In this document: positions 55,356 to 63,875 of the stretch, piece by piece
Layout of the letters: the number at the start of each line of letters is the position of its first letter
Numbering within the stretch: position 1 is the first letter of the stretch
Assembly (NCBI GenBank): GCA_021790935.1
Contig: JAJYFL010000003.1
Coordinates: 213,561-277,560 of the forward strand
DNA: 64,000 nt
Direction: 5' to 3'
DNA from: a bacterium
Lineage (GTDB): Bacteria; Vulcanimicrobiota; Vulcanimicrobiia; Vulcanimicrobiales; Vulcanimicrobiaceae
Translations under genes and position numbers: made by a program
The notes under the pieces: generated by a model
What the model saw: the letters and a program-made list of their open reading frames with translations, nothing else
The model's database searches: none
What the model was told of the DNA's origin: nothing

Positions 55356-55655
55356 TCAAGAGAGCGGAAGATTCCCCGAATCTTCGCGACCGGCGACCGT
55401 ATTGTAGACGAACGCGACGAGCGCTCCGGCTACAGCACCGATGATGACCACCCAAGCGAGCATCGCAAAGCCCCAGCCGTAGCCTACTGCGTAGCCCATG
55501 CCGTAGCGGCGGTCACCCATCATGCCCCACGCACCGTGCATCCCAAACAGGTGAAGTGCGGCCGGCAGGACGGACGCAATGCTGATAATCAACCCGGTCA
55601 CCGCAAAACTAACCGCCAGCGCGAACGGGTTGAGCAAACCATAACGAGATCTCAT
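55356..55655 (-). CDS. Small Gly/Met/Tyr-rich membrane protein
   Basis: 99 residues with two membrane helices (FALAVSFAVTGLIISIASVL and FAMLAWVVIIGAVAGALVAF) separated by a Gly/Met/Tyr-rich loop (MHGAWGMMGDRRYGMGYA). AGGGAGGTTGAG upstream of the ATG is a very strong ribosome-binding site. Its fold resembles small DUF-type membrane proteins of archaea and bacteria, but no function is known. Confidence 0.75.
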   Translation of the reverse strand: MRSRYGLLNPFALAVSFAVTGLIISIASVLPAALHLFGMHGAWGMMGDRRYGMGYAVGYGWGFAMLAWVVIIGAVAGALVAFVYNTVAGREDSGNLPLS

Positions 55656-55734
55656 CTCAACCTCCCTTTTCGTGAGTGAAGCACGACGCACCGCGAAAGT
55701 CAACGCCGGCTTTGCGTGCCCTCACTTCGTCGCG

Positions 55735-55814
55735 CTAGGAGCCTGTCGGATTCGAGCCGTTTTCGGATTCGGCGCCGAACGACGAAAACGCGCTCAAGTC
55801 AGACAGACTCCTAG
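55735..55814. repeat. MITE-like palindromic element, copy 2
   Basis: 80 bases bounded by CTAGGAGCCTGTC and GACAGACTCCTAG (13 bases, one mismatch). The interior is a nested palindrome: CGTTTTCG/CGAAAACG around TTCGGCGCCGAA, with TTTCGGATTCGGCGCCGAAC identical to copy 1. Its right end supplies the TAG stop codon of the phosphoesterase gene. It can fold as one long hairpin. Confidence 0.65.
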
Positions 55815-57346
55815 TGGAAGGTTATCGTGGTCTTCAAGTCCGTCTTCGGGTGCAGAGGCAGCAGCATCGGGGGAAGCGGTTTCTGGTTGAAGTTGAAATC
55901 GCGGACCAGGTTGCCGAGCTGCGGCATATTCTCGCGGACGTCGGGCCGGCGATCCGGGCGCCCGTCGGTCTTCGGATCGATGCGCTCGCCGTTCAGAAAA
56001 TCGTCTTCGATGAAGCGCAGATACGCATCGAAGCTCAATGTCTGATGGTCGATATACCCCCGGCGCGCATACGGGCTGATGACCATCGCCGGAACGCGAA
56101 TGCCGTAGCCGTTTATGTCCACGCGCGGTGGAGGCACATGATCGTAGAAACCACCCCAATCGTCCCAGGCGAGGAAGATGGCCGTCGACTTCCAGTCGGG
56201 TCCGCTCATGATTGCGTTGATGACGCGCGTTACGTGCGTCTGGCCCACGCTGACGAGCGCCGGCGGATGTTCGCTCTCTAACCCCCCGGGCGTTACCCAC
56301 GAGACCGCCGGAAGCGTACCGGCACGCGCAGCGGCATAGAAGTGGTCGATCGTCTGGATATTACCGATCTGCCGGTCTTCCCGAACGTCGGTGGCCGTGA
56401 GGAGCGGGTTCCAGATGTATGGCGTCGTCTTGAGATTCGTCTGCGCGTTCATGCAGGCTTCGACCTGGGCGAGCGTCTTGCAGCCCGTCGAGGTCTCGTT
56501 CGCAACGTAGTATCTCCAACTGACGCCGCGTTTCGCCAGCAAGTACGTGAGGTCGGTCCACGCCACGACGTGCACCATGCTCGCGGAGTTGCGAACTTCG
56601 TCCTCGGGCCCGGTGCTTTTCCGGCCCGCCGGCCCGCTCTTCGCCGACTTGGGAGCGAGGGCGATGGCGAAATCATTTCGGCATGACATTGGATTGACGT
56701 TGAAGATCGCGTCCAGGTTCGGCAGCGGCGAAGGGACCGGGCACGCCGCCGACCAGGCAGAAACTTCGTAATAGTGCGCCGGCAGACTCCACGAGCGCAC
56801 CGGCTCGAACATGTGGTCTTGGAGGACGAAGTTCTTCGCGTAGGCCCAGTAGTTGGGGATGTCGCGGCCGTCATGGTAGCCCATGACGTCCGGCACCGCC
56901 GCCTTGGCGCACTTGGGGTCGTTGTAATACCACATGCAGCCGCGCTCCGACGCCTCGGCTGCCCGGACGAAACCGTCCATCTTACCGCCGTCGACGTCCT
57001 CGGTAGACTGCTGGGCGAGATGCTGTCCCCCCGCATTGTCGTTGGATCTGTCGTGGTAGGGCCTCTGGCACGAGCCCGCGCGCGGATCGGGGATACAGAC
57101 GGTGAAGTGGCCGCGCGCATCCCGCGGAAGCCCGTCCGCTCCCGGATAGGTGCCAAAATAGGAATCGAACGAGCGATTCTCTTGCATGACGATCACGACG
57201 TGGCGGATCCGGTGAATCCCGGATAGCGAGGTGTCGCTAACGCCCCGCGCCGCGCTGCCTCGCGCCGCGATAGTAACGAGCGTTATAGCGACCGCTATAG
57301 CGACGATGGCGAACGCACCTAACCAAGCCTGCCAACGATGGAACAT
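55811..57346 (-). CDS. Secreted phosphoesterase, phospholipase C/acid phosphatase family
   Basis: 511 residues. An N-terminal membrane anchor or signal ([20 protein letters not shown]) is followed by the family opening [20 protein letters not shown] near residue 50 with GADGLPRD. Further signature blocks are [29 protein letters not shown] with [27 protein letters not shown] and [17 protein letters not shown], which carry metal-binding Asp/His residues. Likely hydrolyses phospholipids or other phosphate esters outside the cell membrane. GGGGAGGAG before the ATG supports this start over one five codons upstream. The stop codon lies within a palindromic repeat. Confidence 0.9.
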   Translation of the reverse strand: MFHRWQAWLGAFAIVAIAVAITLVTIAARGSAARGVSDTSLSGIHRIRHVVIVMQENRSFDSYFGTYPGADGLPRDARGHFTVCIPDPRAGSCQRPYHDRSNDNAGGQHLAQQSTEDVDGGKMDGFVRAAEASERGCMWYYNDPKCAKAAVPDVMGYHDGRDIPNYWAYAKNFVLQDHMFEPVRSWSLPAHYYEVSAWSAACPVPSPLPNLDAIFNVNPMSCRNDFAIALAPKSAKSGPAGRKSTGPEDEVRNSASMVHVVAWTDLTYLLAKRGVSWRYYVANETSTGCKTLAQVEACMNAQTNLKTTPYIWNPLLTATDVREDRQIGNIQTIDHFYAAARAGTLPAVSWVTPGGLESEHPPALVSVGQTHVTRVINAIMSGPDWKSTAIFLAWDDWGGFYDHVPPPRVDINGYGIRVPAMVISPYARRGYIDHQTLSFDAYLRFIEDDFLNGERIDPKTDGRPDRRPDVRENMPQLGNLVRDFNFNQKPLPPMLLPLHPKTDLKTTITFH

Positions 57347-57530
57347 CGTGCTCCTCCCCAATCGAACGCCACGGTTTTTCGGTAACGGGGCTGCGCCTCC
57401 CGCTGACGTGGCAGGAGTACGCCGCAGCCTGCTGCTCCGTTACGCGCAACTGCGCTGCTTTCTTGACGACCGCCCCGCAACGACGGTGAACTCCATTTGC
57501 TCCGAGCCGCCGGTCCTGTGGTTTCGCAAC

Positions 57531-58215
57531 GAGTCGCCTCGATTTGTTGGGCGCGCCGCAAGGTCGCACGTTTGGGGGGATCTCCTCGACCACGCATTCG
57601 ACGCACGCGGCCGTACGGCGCTGCTCGTCGGTGCCCCCGGCATCGGCAAGACGCGCCTGGCGGGCGAAACCATGGCCAAGGCACAGGACCGCGGAGCGCT
57701 GGTGCTCGACGCGGCCCGGTGTGAGGTCTCGCTGCTGCGCGTCGGTCCCCTCAGCGCTCCCGAATCGCTGGCATTAGCGCGGGACTTTTGGGATTCTCCG
57801 CTGGAACCACACGTGGTCGCGCGCCGCGCGCACGGTAATCCCTTTGCCGTCTTGGAGCTTTCTAAGGGAGCCGGTCAAGGTGCAGTCCGCACGCGCGGAG
57901 TACCCCCGCGCGGCGGACTCCGCGCTCTCGCACGGCCGGCTTGCAAGCTCGTCCGTCAGCATCCGCAACGCTGGGGAATGCAAACGCTATCTCGGAAACT
58001 TCTTCGAAGCGCGCGCATGTGCCGACATCGCCGAGCGCCGGGCCGCCCGCAGCGGTCGTCCGATGCTCGTCGCCGAAGCTCAGATGCTGCGTGGAACGAT
58101 CTTATGCGACGAAGACGCTTTCGAGGCCGGATTCGAAGCACTCGAACGCGCCGCCGAGACGTTCGCAAATAACGCGGATGCACGGCTTCTCACCGACGCG
58201 TCGGCGCACGCGCTG
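57531..58215 (+). pseudogene. Decayed AAA-ATPase/TPR fragment of a BTAD- or LuxR-type regulator
   Basis: The frame beginning near 57531 reads ESPRFVGRAARSHVWGDLL, then the P-loop LLVGAPGIGKTRLAGET, then RGALVLDAARCE. It jumps directly to LLRVGPLSAPESLALARDF and HVVARRAHGNPFAVLELSK, which in intact regulators lie some 200 residues later, so an internal segment is missing. Near 57870 the coding signal moves to another frame, where a TPR-like stretch (ECKRYLGNFFEARACADIAE, LVAEAQMLRGTILCDEDAFE) continues to about 58215. No start codon or complete protein is possible. It is in opposite orientation to the BTAD gene it meets. Confidence 0.65.
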
Positions 58216-58904
58216 ATCGCCTGCTGGCGAAGCGCCAACCGCGCGCGCTCCCGGCGCCCGAGAAGCGTCGCTCGAACGACGAACTCCTCTGCAATCGCCT
58301 CATCGTATGCGTATCGTTCGAATGCGTAGCTCAGGATATCCAGGGCCGAGGCGGCCTTGCTGCCGGCAGATAGCGCGCGGGCGAAGCGTAGGTGGAGCGC
58401 TCGGTGTAGCCGGGCTAGTCTCTCCCGAATCGAAACGGTCTGCTCCCCCCGATCACCCTCGAGATACTCGCCGCCGTAGTATTGTAGCAGCGCGGCCGCC
58501 TTGCCGGCAAACTCGGTATTTGATGTGCCGATATCGAGCAGCGCCAACGCTTCTCGTTCGAATTGGATCGCATCGACGACCGGCCCGTAGACCGGATCGA
58601 TGAACAACATCCCGGACTCTAGGCGAATCGGTTCGGGCAGTGCGTCTTGCGCCATCGTACGGCGGAAGATCGCACGCAACTCGTGCAGGCGCACCCGCAC
58701 GTTCGTGCGCGCGGCTATCCCCACGGAGTCCGGCCAAAACTCGTCGGCAAGGAACTCGGCCGAGCACCGGAAGCCAGGCCTTCGCAGCAGGGCCTTGAAG
58801 AGCACGATCGCCCGCCGGCCGGCGGCCGTCCGATCCAGAACGGTGCGCCCGCCCCAGAGGACAACAAAGTCGCCGAGCGTCCCAACCGCGATGATGTCGG
58901 CCAT
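58080..58904 (-). CDS. BTAD-type transcriptional regulator, probably truncated
   Basis: 274 residues as open frame. Residues 1-95 form a winged-helix DNA-binding domain (LGDFVVLWGGRTVLDRT, AIVLFKALLRRPGFRCSAEF, RTNVRVRLHELRAIFR). Residues 100-225 form the bacterial transcriptional activation domain (VVDAIQFEREALALLDIG, SIRERLARLHRALHLRFAR, ALDILSYAFERYAYDEAIAE). After about residue 225 the sequence is antisense to the ATPase/TPR fragment and looks non-coding (ARSSASNPASKASSSH). Normally an ATPase and TPR follow in the same direction, so the gene appears cut by an inversion. The short N-terminal product might still bind DNA, as stand-alone SARP-like proteins do. Confidence 0.65.
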   Translation of the reverse strand: MADIIAVGTLGDFVVLWGGRTVLDRTAAGRRAIVLFKALLRRPGFRCSAEFLADEFWPDSVGIAARTNVRVRLHELRAIFRRTMAQDALPEPIRLESGMLFIDPVYGPVVDAIQFEREALALLDIGTSNTEFAGKAAALLQYYGGEYLEGDRGEQTVSIRERLARLHRALHLRFARALSAGSKAASALDILSYAFERYAYDEAIAEEFVVRATLLGRRERARLALRQQAISACADASVRSRASALFANVSAARSSASNPASKASSSHKIVPRSI

Positions 58905-58911
58905 CCGTAAC

Positions 58912-58917
58912 ATAGTA
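58912..58917 (-). promoter_or_regulatory. Candidate -10 box of a leaderless promoter
   Basis: Minus-strand TACTAT ends seven bases before the ATG at 58904; no ribosome-binding site lies between. An in-frame ATG nine bases earlier would fall upstream of the predicted transcript start. Confidence 0.35.
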
Positions 58918-59077
58918 CGCTCCCGGCGTTACCCAAGCGTTGTCTCCTCGCAGGGCGCAGATGGCACGCTTGTGGAACGTAACGCTTTTGCAACGCTCCT
59001 CCTCCTATACTGCTCCCATACCCCGGGAGAGGGCTCGCGGGTCCGGGGCCGCGAAATCAAAAGGTGAGGTATACATT

Positions 59078-59575
59078 GTGAAGATGCGCTTTCTAGCCAT
59101 TGCCGCGGCGCTATTTGCGTATGGCGCAGCCACGGTCCAGGCCGCCCCGGCGGGCACGAACCCCTGCGGTGTGGTCACGCGCGCCGACGCCTCCGCTGCG
59201 CTCGGAGTGCAGGCGTTCCCGGGGTTCGCCATCGGGGCAAACCGCACGAACGTCAGCCTCGGCGGCCGGATCACCGGCCCGAAGATATCCTGCCGGTATC
59301 GCTCGTCGGTCGGTGAGGTTTTCGTTACCGTACACGCCTACGGCGATCCGAAAACGGCGTACGCGGCGTACGAACGAGACCGGAAGAATTGGTGGCCGCG
59401 CGAGGACCTTTCCGGAATCGGCGATGCGGCCTTCTACAATCGTGGAGGCCAGATATACGCTCGCAAAGGCGCAGACGAACTCTTCGTTTCGCTAACGTTC
59501 AAGAAGAGCATCAGCCCGCTCAGCGCCGACCCGCGCTTGATCGCGCTCGCAAAGAAAGCCGCATCGCGGCTTTAA
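59078..59575 (+). CDS. Small secreted protein, unknown function
   Basis: 165 residues with a signal peptide (MRFLAIAAALFAYGAATVQA). The mature part has two Cys (NPCGVVTRADASAALG and ISCRYRSSVGEVFVTVHAYG), which could form a disulfide, and an alternating beta pattern; the opening resembles DUF3558-like exported proteins (allele C-x-L-V/D start) only loosely. GTG start with AGGTGAGG eight bases upstream. Followed on the same strand by another small secreted protein. Confidence 0.7.
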   Translation: MKMRFLAIAAALFAYGAATVQAAPAGTNPCGVVTRADASAALGVQAFPGFAIGANRTNVSLGGRITGPKISCRYRSSVGEVFVTVHAYGDPKTAYAAYERDRKNWWPREDLSGIGDAAFYNRGGQIYARKGADELFVSLTFKKSISPLSADPRLIALAKKAASRL

Positions 59576-59609
59576 TGCGCCTGCGATACACAATTGAAGG
59601 GAGTTCCAT

Positions 59610-60140
59610 ATGACATCGTCGTTTAAGCGTGCCGCCCTCGCGCTGGCAGTAGCGTGCATCCTCCCCATCCCGGGTCTTGCGGCTATCAAGAACGCCCCGC
59701 TACATAAATACTTTATGGCCGGCGTGGTCCGGCTACGCATCGACAAGATCGAAACGTACCCCGCATCCGGCGTAACGAATGTCCCGGTGCTCGAAGGACA
59801 AGCATTGAGCGGCCCGGGCTTTGTCGTCGTCACGGCGACGGCCCAGAATCCGAGCAGCACCGAAGAGACGAGCATCCCCCATATGGAGATCGGCTTCGAA
59901 CTGAAAGACGGTTCGCAGATGAGCGAGTCCACGCCCGATGGGATGAACCTGCCGCGAAGTAAGGTAGCCGCGCCGACCGACCTCCACCCAAAGCAGCACG
60001 TGCAGTTCAGTTGGGTGATTAGCGGTTGGACGGGCTCGCCGCCCACCAAGATGTTTCTGAAGGTATGGGACCAATCCGGTTATCCGGGCTACTGGTTTCG
60101 CATCCAGCTGCCTCCGAAAGCCGTCATCAACCACACCTAG
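59610..60140 (+). CDS. Small secreted protein, unknown function
   Basis: 176 residues with a signal peptide (FKRAALALAVACILPIPGLA). The remainder is beta-rich (GFVVVTATAQNPSSTEET, HVQFSWVISGWTGSPPTKMF, MFLKVWDQSGYPGYWFRIQL), consistent with a single immunoglobulin-like or jelly-roll domain. No cysteines in the mature part. AGGGAG precedes the ATG. It lies 34 bases after the previous secreted protein gene and may share its transcript. No family recognised. Confidence 0.7.
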   Translation: MTSSFKRAALALAVACILPIPGLAAIKNAPLHKYFMAGVVRLRIDKIETYPASGVTNVPVLEGQALSGPGFVVVTATAQNPSSTEETSIPHMEIGFELKDGSQMSESTPDGMNLPRSKVAAPTDLHPKQHVQFSWVISGWTGSPPTKMFLKVWDQSGYPGYWFRIQLPPKAVINHT

Positions 60141-60199
60141 CAAACTGTCGGGGTACCACGCGCCTATTAGGTCGTCGAGTGCGGCCGCTGCCGTTCGCG

Positions 60200-60290
60200 G
60201 TCAGGCCGGTGCCCTTCCCGTTCGTTTTGGACTCGTCGGCACCATCGGAGGAGCCGCGCGCGCCGGCGGTCGCGAGCTTGCTGCTGCCGG
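60200..60290 (-). pseudogene. Remnant of a third beta-propeller lipoprotein copy
   Basis: The plus-strand stretch cggtgcccttcccgtt followed by ttggactcgtcggcac and gaggagccg matches the 5' coding region of the two lipoproteins at 61915-61970 and 63733-63785, with frame-breaking differences. On the minus strand it would read an NGKGTG-like peptide. It abuts the 3' end of the first lipoprotein gene. Only this N-terminal scrap remains. Confidence 0.5.
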
Positions 60291-60313
60291 CGGTGATGAA
60301 AATTCAAGGCATG

Positions 60314-62041
60314 TCATGGCTGCTTCAGTATCGCCACACCGCTGGGGGAGGTCACGGAGTTCCAGATGGTAACCGCCGGCGTGCCGGTGTACGGCGGCGC
60401 GTACTCCATCACGGGGCCGGAGAGTTGGGGGGGGCCTGTTCTTACGTTGATCGCGACGAAGAGATTGCCGGAGGAGTCGAATGCTAGGCCAGCGGGACGA
60501 TAGCCGCCGGAGGGCATCGAGATGGTCGCGGTAGGCGCACCGGTGTAGGGCGGCGCGTACTCCGTTACCGTGTTGCCGGGGTTGTTCGCGACGAAGAGAT
60601 CGCCCGAGGAGTCCAACGCCACACTCCAGGGATACCACACGGAGTTTGAGACGGTCGCCATCGGCGCGCCGCTGTAGGGCGGCGCGTACTCCGTCACCGT
60701 GCTGTTGCCATTGTTCGCGACGAAGAGATCGCCCGAGGAGTCGAACGCCACACCCGAGGGAGAGTTCACGGAGTTCGAGATCGTCGCCGCAGCAGTGCTC
60801 GTGTTGGAGAACGGCGGCGCGTACTCCGTCACCGTGCTGTTGCCATAGTTCGCGACGAAGAGATGGCCGGAGGAGTCGAACGCCACACCCCAGGGAGAGT
60901 TCACGGAGTTCGAAATGGTCGCCGCCGGCGCGCCGGTGTACGGCGGCGCGTACTCCGTCACCGTGTTGCTGCTACCTGCGTTAGCGACAAAGAGATTGCC
61001 GGAGGAGTCGAATGCGAGGCCAGCGGGAGCGTTCACGGAGTTCGAAATGGTCGCCGTCGGCGCGCCGCCGGTGTATGGCAGCGCGTACTCCGTCACCGTG
61101 TTGCTGCCATTGTTCGCCACGAAGAGCCACAGCAGATACTTCATGTCGACGGTAACCGTGACCGGGGCGCAGTTGGCGCCGGTCTGCGTGCAACCATCGG
61201 TTGCCTGACCCGCGAACGTCGGCGTCACCGTGAACGACGCGGTGGTGCTCGCGAACGTCGTTGGCGGCGTCACCGTAAACGAGTTCGGCGCCGATGCGCT
61301 CGTCGTCGAGCCGCTCGACGGCGAGGTGGTGACGGGCGAAAGCGAGCCGGAAACGGCACCGATCCTAAACAGCGGCGCGCCGGCACCGGCGATGATGTTG
61401 CCGTCGGCGTCGAGCGACTCGGCGATGAACTTGTGCGCTCCTTGGCCGATGATGTCGTAGCCGCTACTACCGTTCGCGGAGCTGTTCGAGTCCGCCGGTA
61501 CGACGACCGTGCTCGCCGGAACGCCCGCGAGGGCGATGTTGATGGTATTGCTCTGCCCGGCGGTAATCGTAAACGCAATCGCCTGTGCCGCGGAGAGAAC
61601 GTTGCCGGTCGCCGTGTTGGTCCCGGAGGTATAGCCGTCGTAGGTCGTCAGGGTCGCGGTGTAGCTGCCGGCCTGAAGCCCCGGAACCGTCAGCGTGCAG
61701 ATCGTCGAGGCGAGCGAGCTGGTGCAGCCGCTGCTGTTGACGGTGAGGCCGGCCGTCTCGTTGACGGTCGTCGGGCCGGAGATCGCAATCACGATCGACT
61801 GCGTCGCGGTCGAGAGGTACTGCGGCCGCACCCCCTTCGTCCGCACGCTCGTGGCCGAGCGGGACGCCGACGACGCGCTCTGCTGCGGAACGTTGATGAC
61901 GAAGACGGCCGTGCCGGTGCCCTTCCCGTTGGTCGTTGGACTCGTCGGCAGCACCGAGGAGCCGTGGGGTCCGCCGGCGCAGCCTGCGAGTAACGCTGCG
62001 GCGGCCAGTACGCCGAGAAACCGAAACCCCTGCGAAGTCAT
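60314..62041 (-). CDS. Beta-propeller (NHL-like) lipoprotein, copy A
   Basis: 575 residues. A lipoprotein signal (FLGVLAAAALLAGCAGG) gives a lipidated Cys near residue 21. A low-complexity Ser/Thr linker and two immunoglobulin-like segments follow (AGLTVNSSGCTSSLASTIC, then SLSPVTTSPSSGSTTSASAP). From about 315 to the end there are six or seven repeats of roughly 42 residues with the pattern LAFDSSGNLFVANAG and NTVTEYAPPYTGAP and ATISNSVNAP, forming an NHL-like propeller. Exposed on the envelope; ligand unknown. The adjacent paralogue is nearly identical in the N-terminal half. AGGAG precedes the ATG. Confidence 0.82.
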   Translation of the reverse strand: MTSQGFRFLGVLAAAALLAGCAGGPHGSSVLPTSPTTNGKGTGTAVFVINVPQQSASSASRSATSVRTKGVRPQYLSTATQSIVIAISGPTTVNETAGLTVNSSGCTSSLASTICTLTVPGLQAGSYTATLTTYDGYTSGTNTATGNVLSAAQAIAFTITAGQSNTINIALAGVPASTVVVPADSNSSANGSSGYDIIGQGAHKFIAESLDADGNIIAGAGAPLFRIGAVSGSLSPVTTSPSSGSTTSASAPNSFTVTPPTTFASTTASFTVTPTFAGQATDGCTQTGANCAPVTVTVDMKYLLWLFVANNGSNTVTEYALPYTGGAPTATISNSVNAPAGLAFDSSGNLFVANAGSSNTVTEYAPPYTGAPAATISNSVNSPWGVAFDSSGHLFVANYGNSTVTEYAPPFSNTSTAAATISNSVNSPSGVAFDSSGDLFVANNGNSTVTEYAPPYSGAPMATVSNSVWYPWSVALDSSGDLFVANNPGNTVTEYAPPYTGAPTATISMPSGGYRPAGLAFDSSGNLFVAINVRTGPPQLSGPVMEYAPPYTGTPAVTIWNSVTSPSGVAILKQP

Positions 62042-62054
62042 ATCCTCTTCTCCT

Positions 62055-62146
62055 TTGTTACTTGAATCCCGACGCTCGTGCTCGTGACCGTGACGCCGCC
62101 GGTCGCGGTTTTGCCGCTGCCGCCGGTGATGATGATCCGAGGCATG
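62055..62146 (-). repeat. Duplicated 3' tail of an immunoglobulin-like gene between the two lipoprotein genes
   Basis: This spacer repeats, with few changes, the sequence at 63876-63965: gacgctcgtgctcgtgaccg, then ttgccgctgccgccggtgat. At 63876 it is the coding end of a separate gene; here it is left over without the rest of that gene. It marks the edge of a duplicated unit made of that tail plus one lipoprotein gene. A similar shorter trace (gctgctgccggcggtgatg) lies at about 60281-60299. Confidence 0.6.
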
Positions 62147-63859
62147 TCATGGCTGCTCCAGCATCGCCAGGCCCCAGGGATTGCTCACCGCGTTCGAGAT
62201 GGTCGCTATCGGCGCGCTCGTGTTGGAGAAGGGCGGCGCGTACTCCGTCACGGCATTACCCCAGTTCGCGACGAAGAGATTGCCGGAGGAGTCGAATGTC
62301 AGACCTTGGGGAGTGCCCACGGAGTTCGAGATGGTCGCGATCGGCGTGCCGGTGTAGGGCGGCGCGTACTCCGCCACGTTGCCCCAGTCGTTCGAAACGA
62401 AGAGATGGTCGGAGGAGTCGAATGCCAGACAGTTGGCGTGGGACAGGCCGTTTAAGAAGACCGTCGTCGGCGTGCCGGTGTAGGGCGGCGCGTACTCCGT
62501 CACCTTGCCGTTGCCATAGTTCGCGACGAAGAGATCGCCGGAGGAATCGAATGCCAGACCAGAGGGAGTGGTCACGTTCGAGATGGTCATCTTCGGCGCG
62601 GCGTTGTTGGTGTCGGGCAATGCGTACTCCGTCACGGTGTTGTTGCCATTGTTCGCGACGAAGAGATTGCCGGAGGAGTCGACTGCTAGACCAGCGGGAG
62701 CGTTCACGGAGTTCGAGATGGTCGCCGTCGGCGCGCCGGTGTAGGGCGGCGCGTACTCCGTCACGGTGCCGTTGCCGCGGTTCGCAACGAAGAGATTGCC
62801 GGAGGAATCGAATGCCAGACCAAGGGGAGCGTTCACGGAGTTCGAGATGGTCGCCGTCGGCGCACCGCCGGTGTAGGGCAGCGCGTACTCCGTCACGTTG
62901 TTGTTGCTTCCATGGTTCGCGACGAAGAGCCCCTGCGTCAGATACTTCATGTCGACCGTGACGGTCACCGGGGCGCAGTTAGCGCCGGTCTGCGTGCAAC
63001 CGTCGGTTGCCTGACCGGTGAAAGTCGGCGTCACCGTGAACGACGCGGTGGTGCTCGCGAACGTCGTCGGCGGCGTTACCGTGAACGAGTTCGGCGCCGA
63101 TGCGCTCGTCGTCGAGCCGCTCGACGGCGAAGTGGTGACGGGCGAAAGCGAGCCGGAAACGGCACCGATGCTGAACAGCGGCGCGCCGGCGCCGGCGATG
63201 ATGTTGCCGTCGGCGTCGAGCGACTCGACGACGAACGCGTGCGCGCCCTGACCAAACAGATCGTAACCGCCGCTGGCGTTGCCTACGGTGATGACGCCGG
63301 CCGGGATGACGACCGTGCTTACCGGAACGCCCGAGAGGGAGATGTTGATGGTGTTGCTCTGCCCGGCGGTAATCGTAAACGCAATCGCCTGCGCCGCGGA
63401 GAGGACGTTGCCGGTCGCCGTGTTGGTCCCAGAGGTATAGCCGTCGTAGGTCGTCAGGGTCGCGGTATAGCTGCCGGCCTGAAGCCCCGGAACGGTGAGC
63501 GTACAGATCGTCGAGGCGAGCGTGCTGGTGCAGCCGCTGCTGTTCACGGTGAGGCCAGCCGTCACGGTGGAGCTGTAGCTGGTCGAACCGGTACCGTTGA
63601 TCGCGATGACGATCGACTGCGTCGCGGTCGAGAGGTACTGCGGCCGCACCCCCTTCGTCCGCACGCTCGTGGCCGAGCGGGACGCCGACGACGCGTTCTG
63701 CTGCGGCGTGTTGATAACGAAGACCGCCGTGCCGGTGCCCTTTCCGGTCGTCGTTGGGCTCGCCGGCAGCACCGAGGAGCCATGCGAGCCGCCGGCGCAG
63801 CCTGCGAGTAACGCTGCGGCGATCAGTACGCCGAGAAACCGAAACCCATGCGAAGCCAT
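62147..63859 (-). CDS. Beta-propeller (NHL-like) lipoprotein, copy B
   Basis: 570 residues, paralogue of the gene to its left. The lipobox reads ALLAGCAGG, and the Ser/Thr-rich and immunoglobulin-like N-terminal 300 residues are almost the same as in copy A. The propeller part has about seven repeats (LAFDSSGNLFVANRGNGTV, LAVDSSGNLFVANNGNNTV, LTFDSSGNLFVANWGN) that differ more from copy A than the N-terminal part does. This suggests recent duplication or gene conversion of the N-terminal half with faster change or repeat shuffling in the propeller. Confidence 0.82.
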   Translation of the reverse strand: MASHGFRFLGVLIAAALLAGCAGGSHGSSVLPASPTTTGKGTGTAVFVINTPQQNASSASRSATSVRTKGVRPQYLSTATQSIVIAINGTGSTSYSSTVTAGLTVNSSGCTSTLASTICTLTVPGLQAGSYTATLTTYDGYTSGTNTATGNVLSAAQAIAFTITAGQSNTINISLSGVPVSTVVIPAGVITVGNASGGYDLFGQGAHAFVVESLDADGNIIAGAGAPLFSIGAVSGSLSPVTTSPSSGSTTSASAPNSFTVTPPTTFASTTASFTVTPTFTGQATDGCTQTGANCAPVTVTVDMKYLTQGLFVANHGSNNNVTEYALPYTGGAPTATISNSVNAPLGLAFDSSGNLFVANRGNGTVTEYAPPYTGAPTATISNSVNAPAGLAVDSSGNLFVANNGNNTVTEYALPDTNNAAPKMTISNVTTPSGLAFDSSGDLFVANYGNGKVTEYAPPYTGTPTTVFLNGLSHANCLAFDSSDHLFVSNDWGNVAEYAPPYTGTPIATISNSVGTPQGLTFDSSGNLFVANWGNAVTEYAPPFSNTSAPIATISNAVSNPWGLAMLEQP

Positions 63860-63875
63860 ATCCTCTGCTCCTTTG

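Noticed and set aside
55735..55814. Ordinary intrinsic terminator
   Set aside because: It lacks a T run and shares ends and core with a second distant copy, so it is better viewed as a repeat element, though it may also end transcription.
60646..60984. Plus-strand frame with repeated RRSRTPHPRESSRSS
   Set aside because: It is the antisense of the propeller repeats of the lipoprotein gene; periodicity comes from the real gene.
62000..63859. CRISPR-like regular spacing of gaagagattgccggaggagt
   Set aside because: The repeats are coding units of about 126 bases in frame with the lipoprotein propeller, with no non-coding direct repeats or cas genes.
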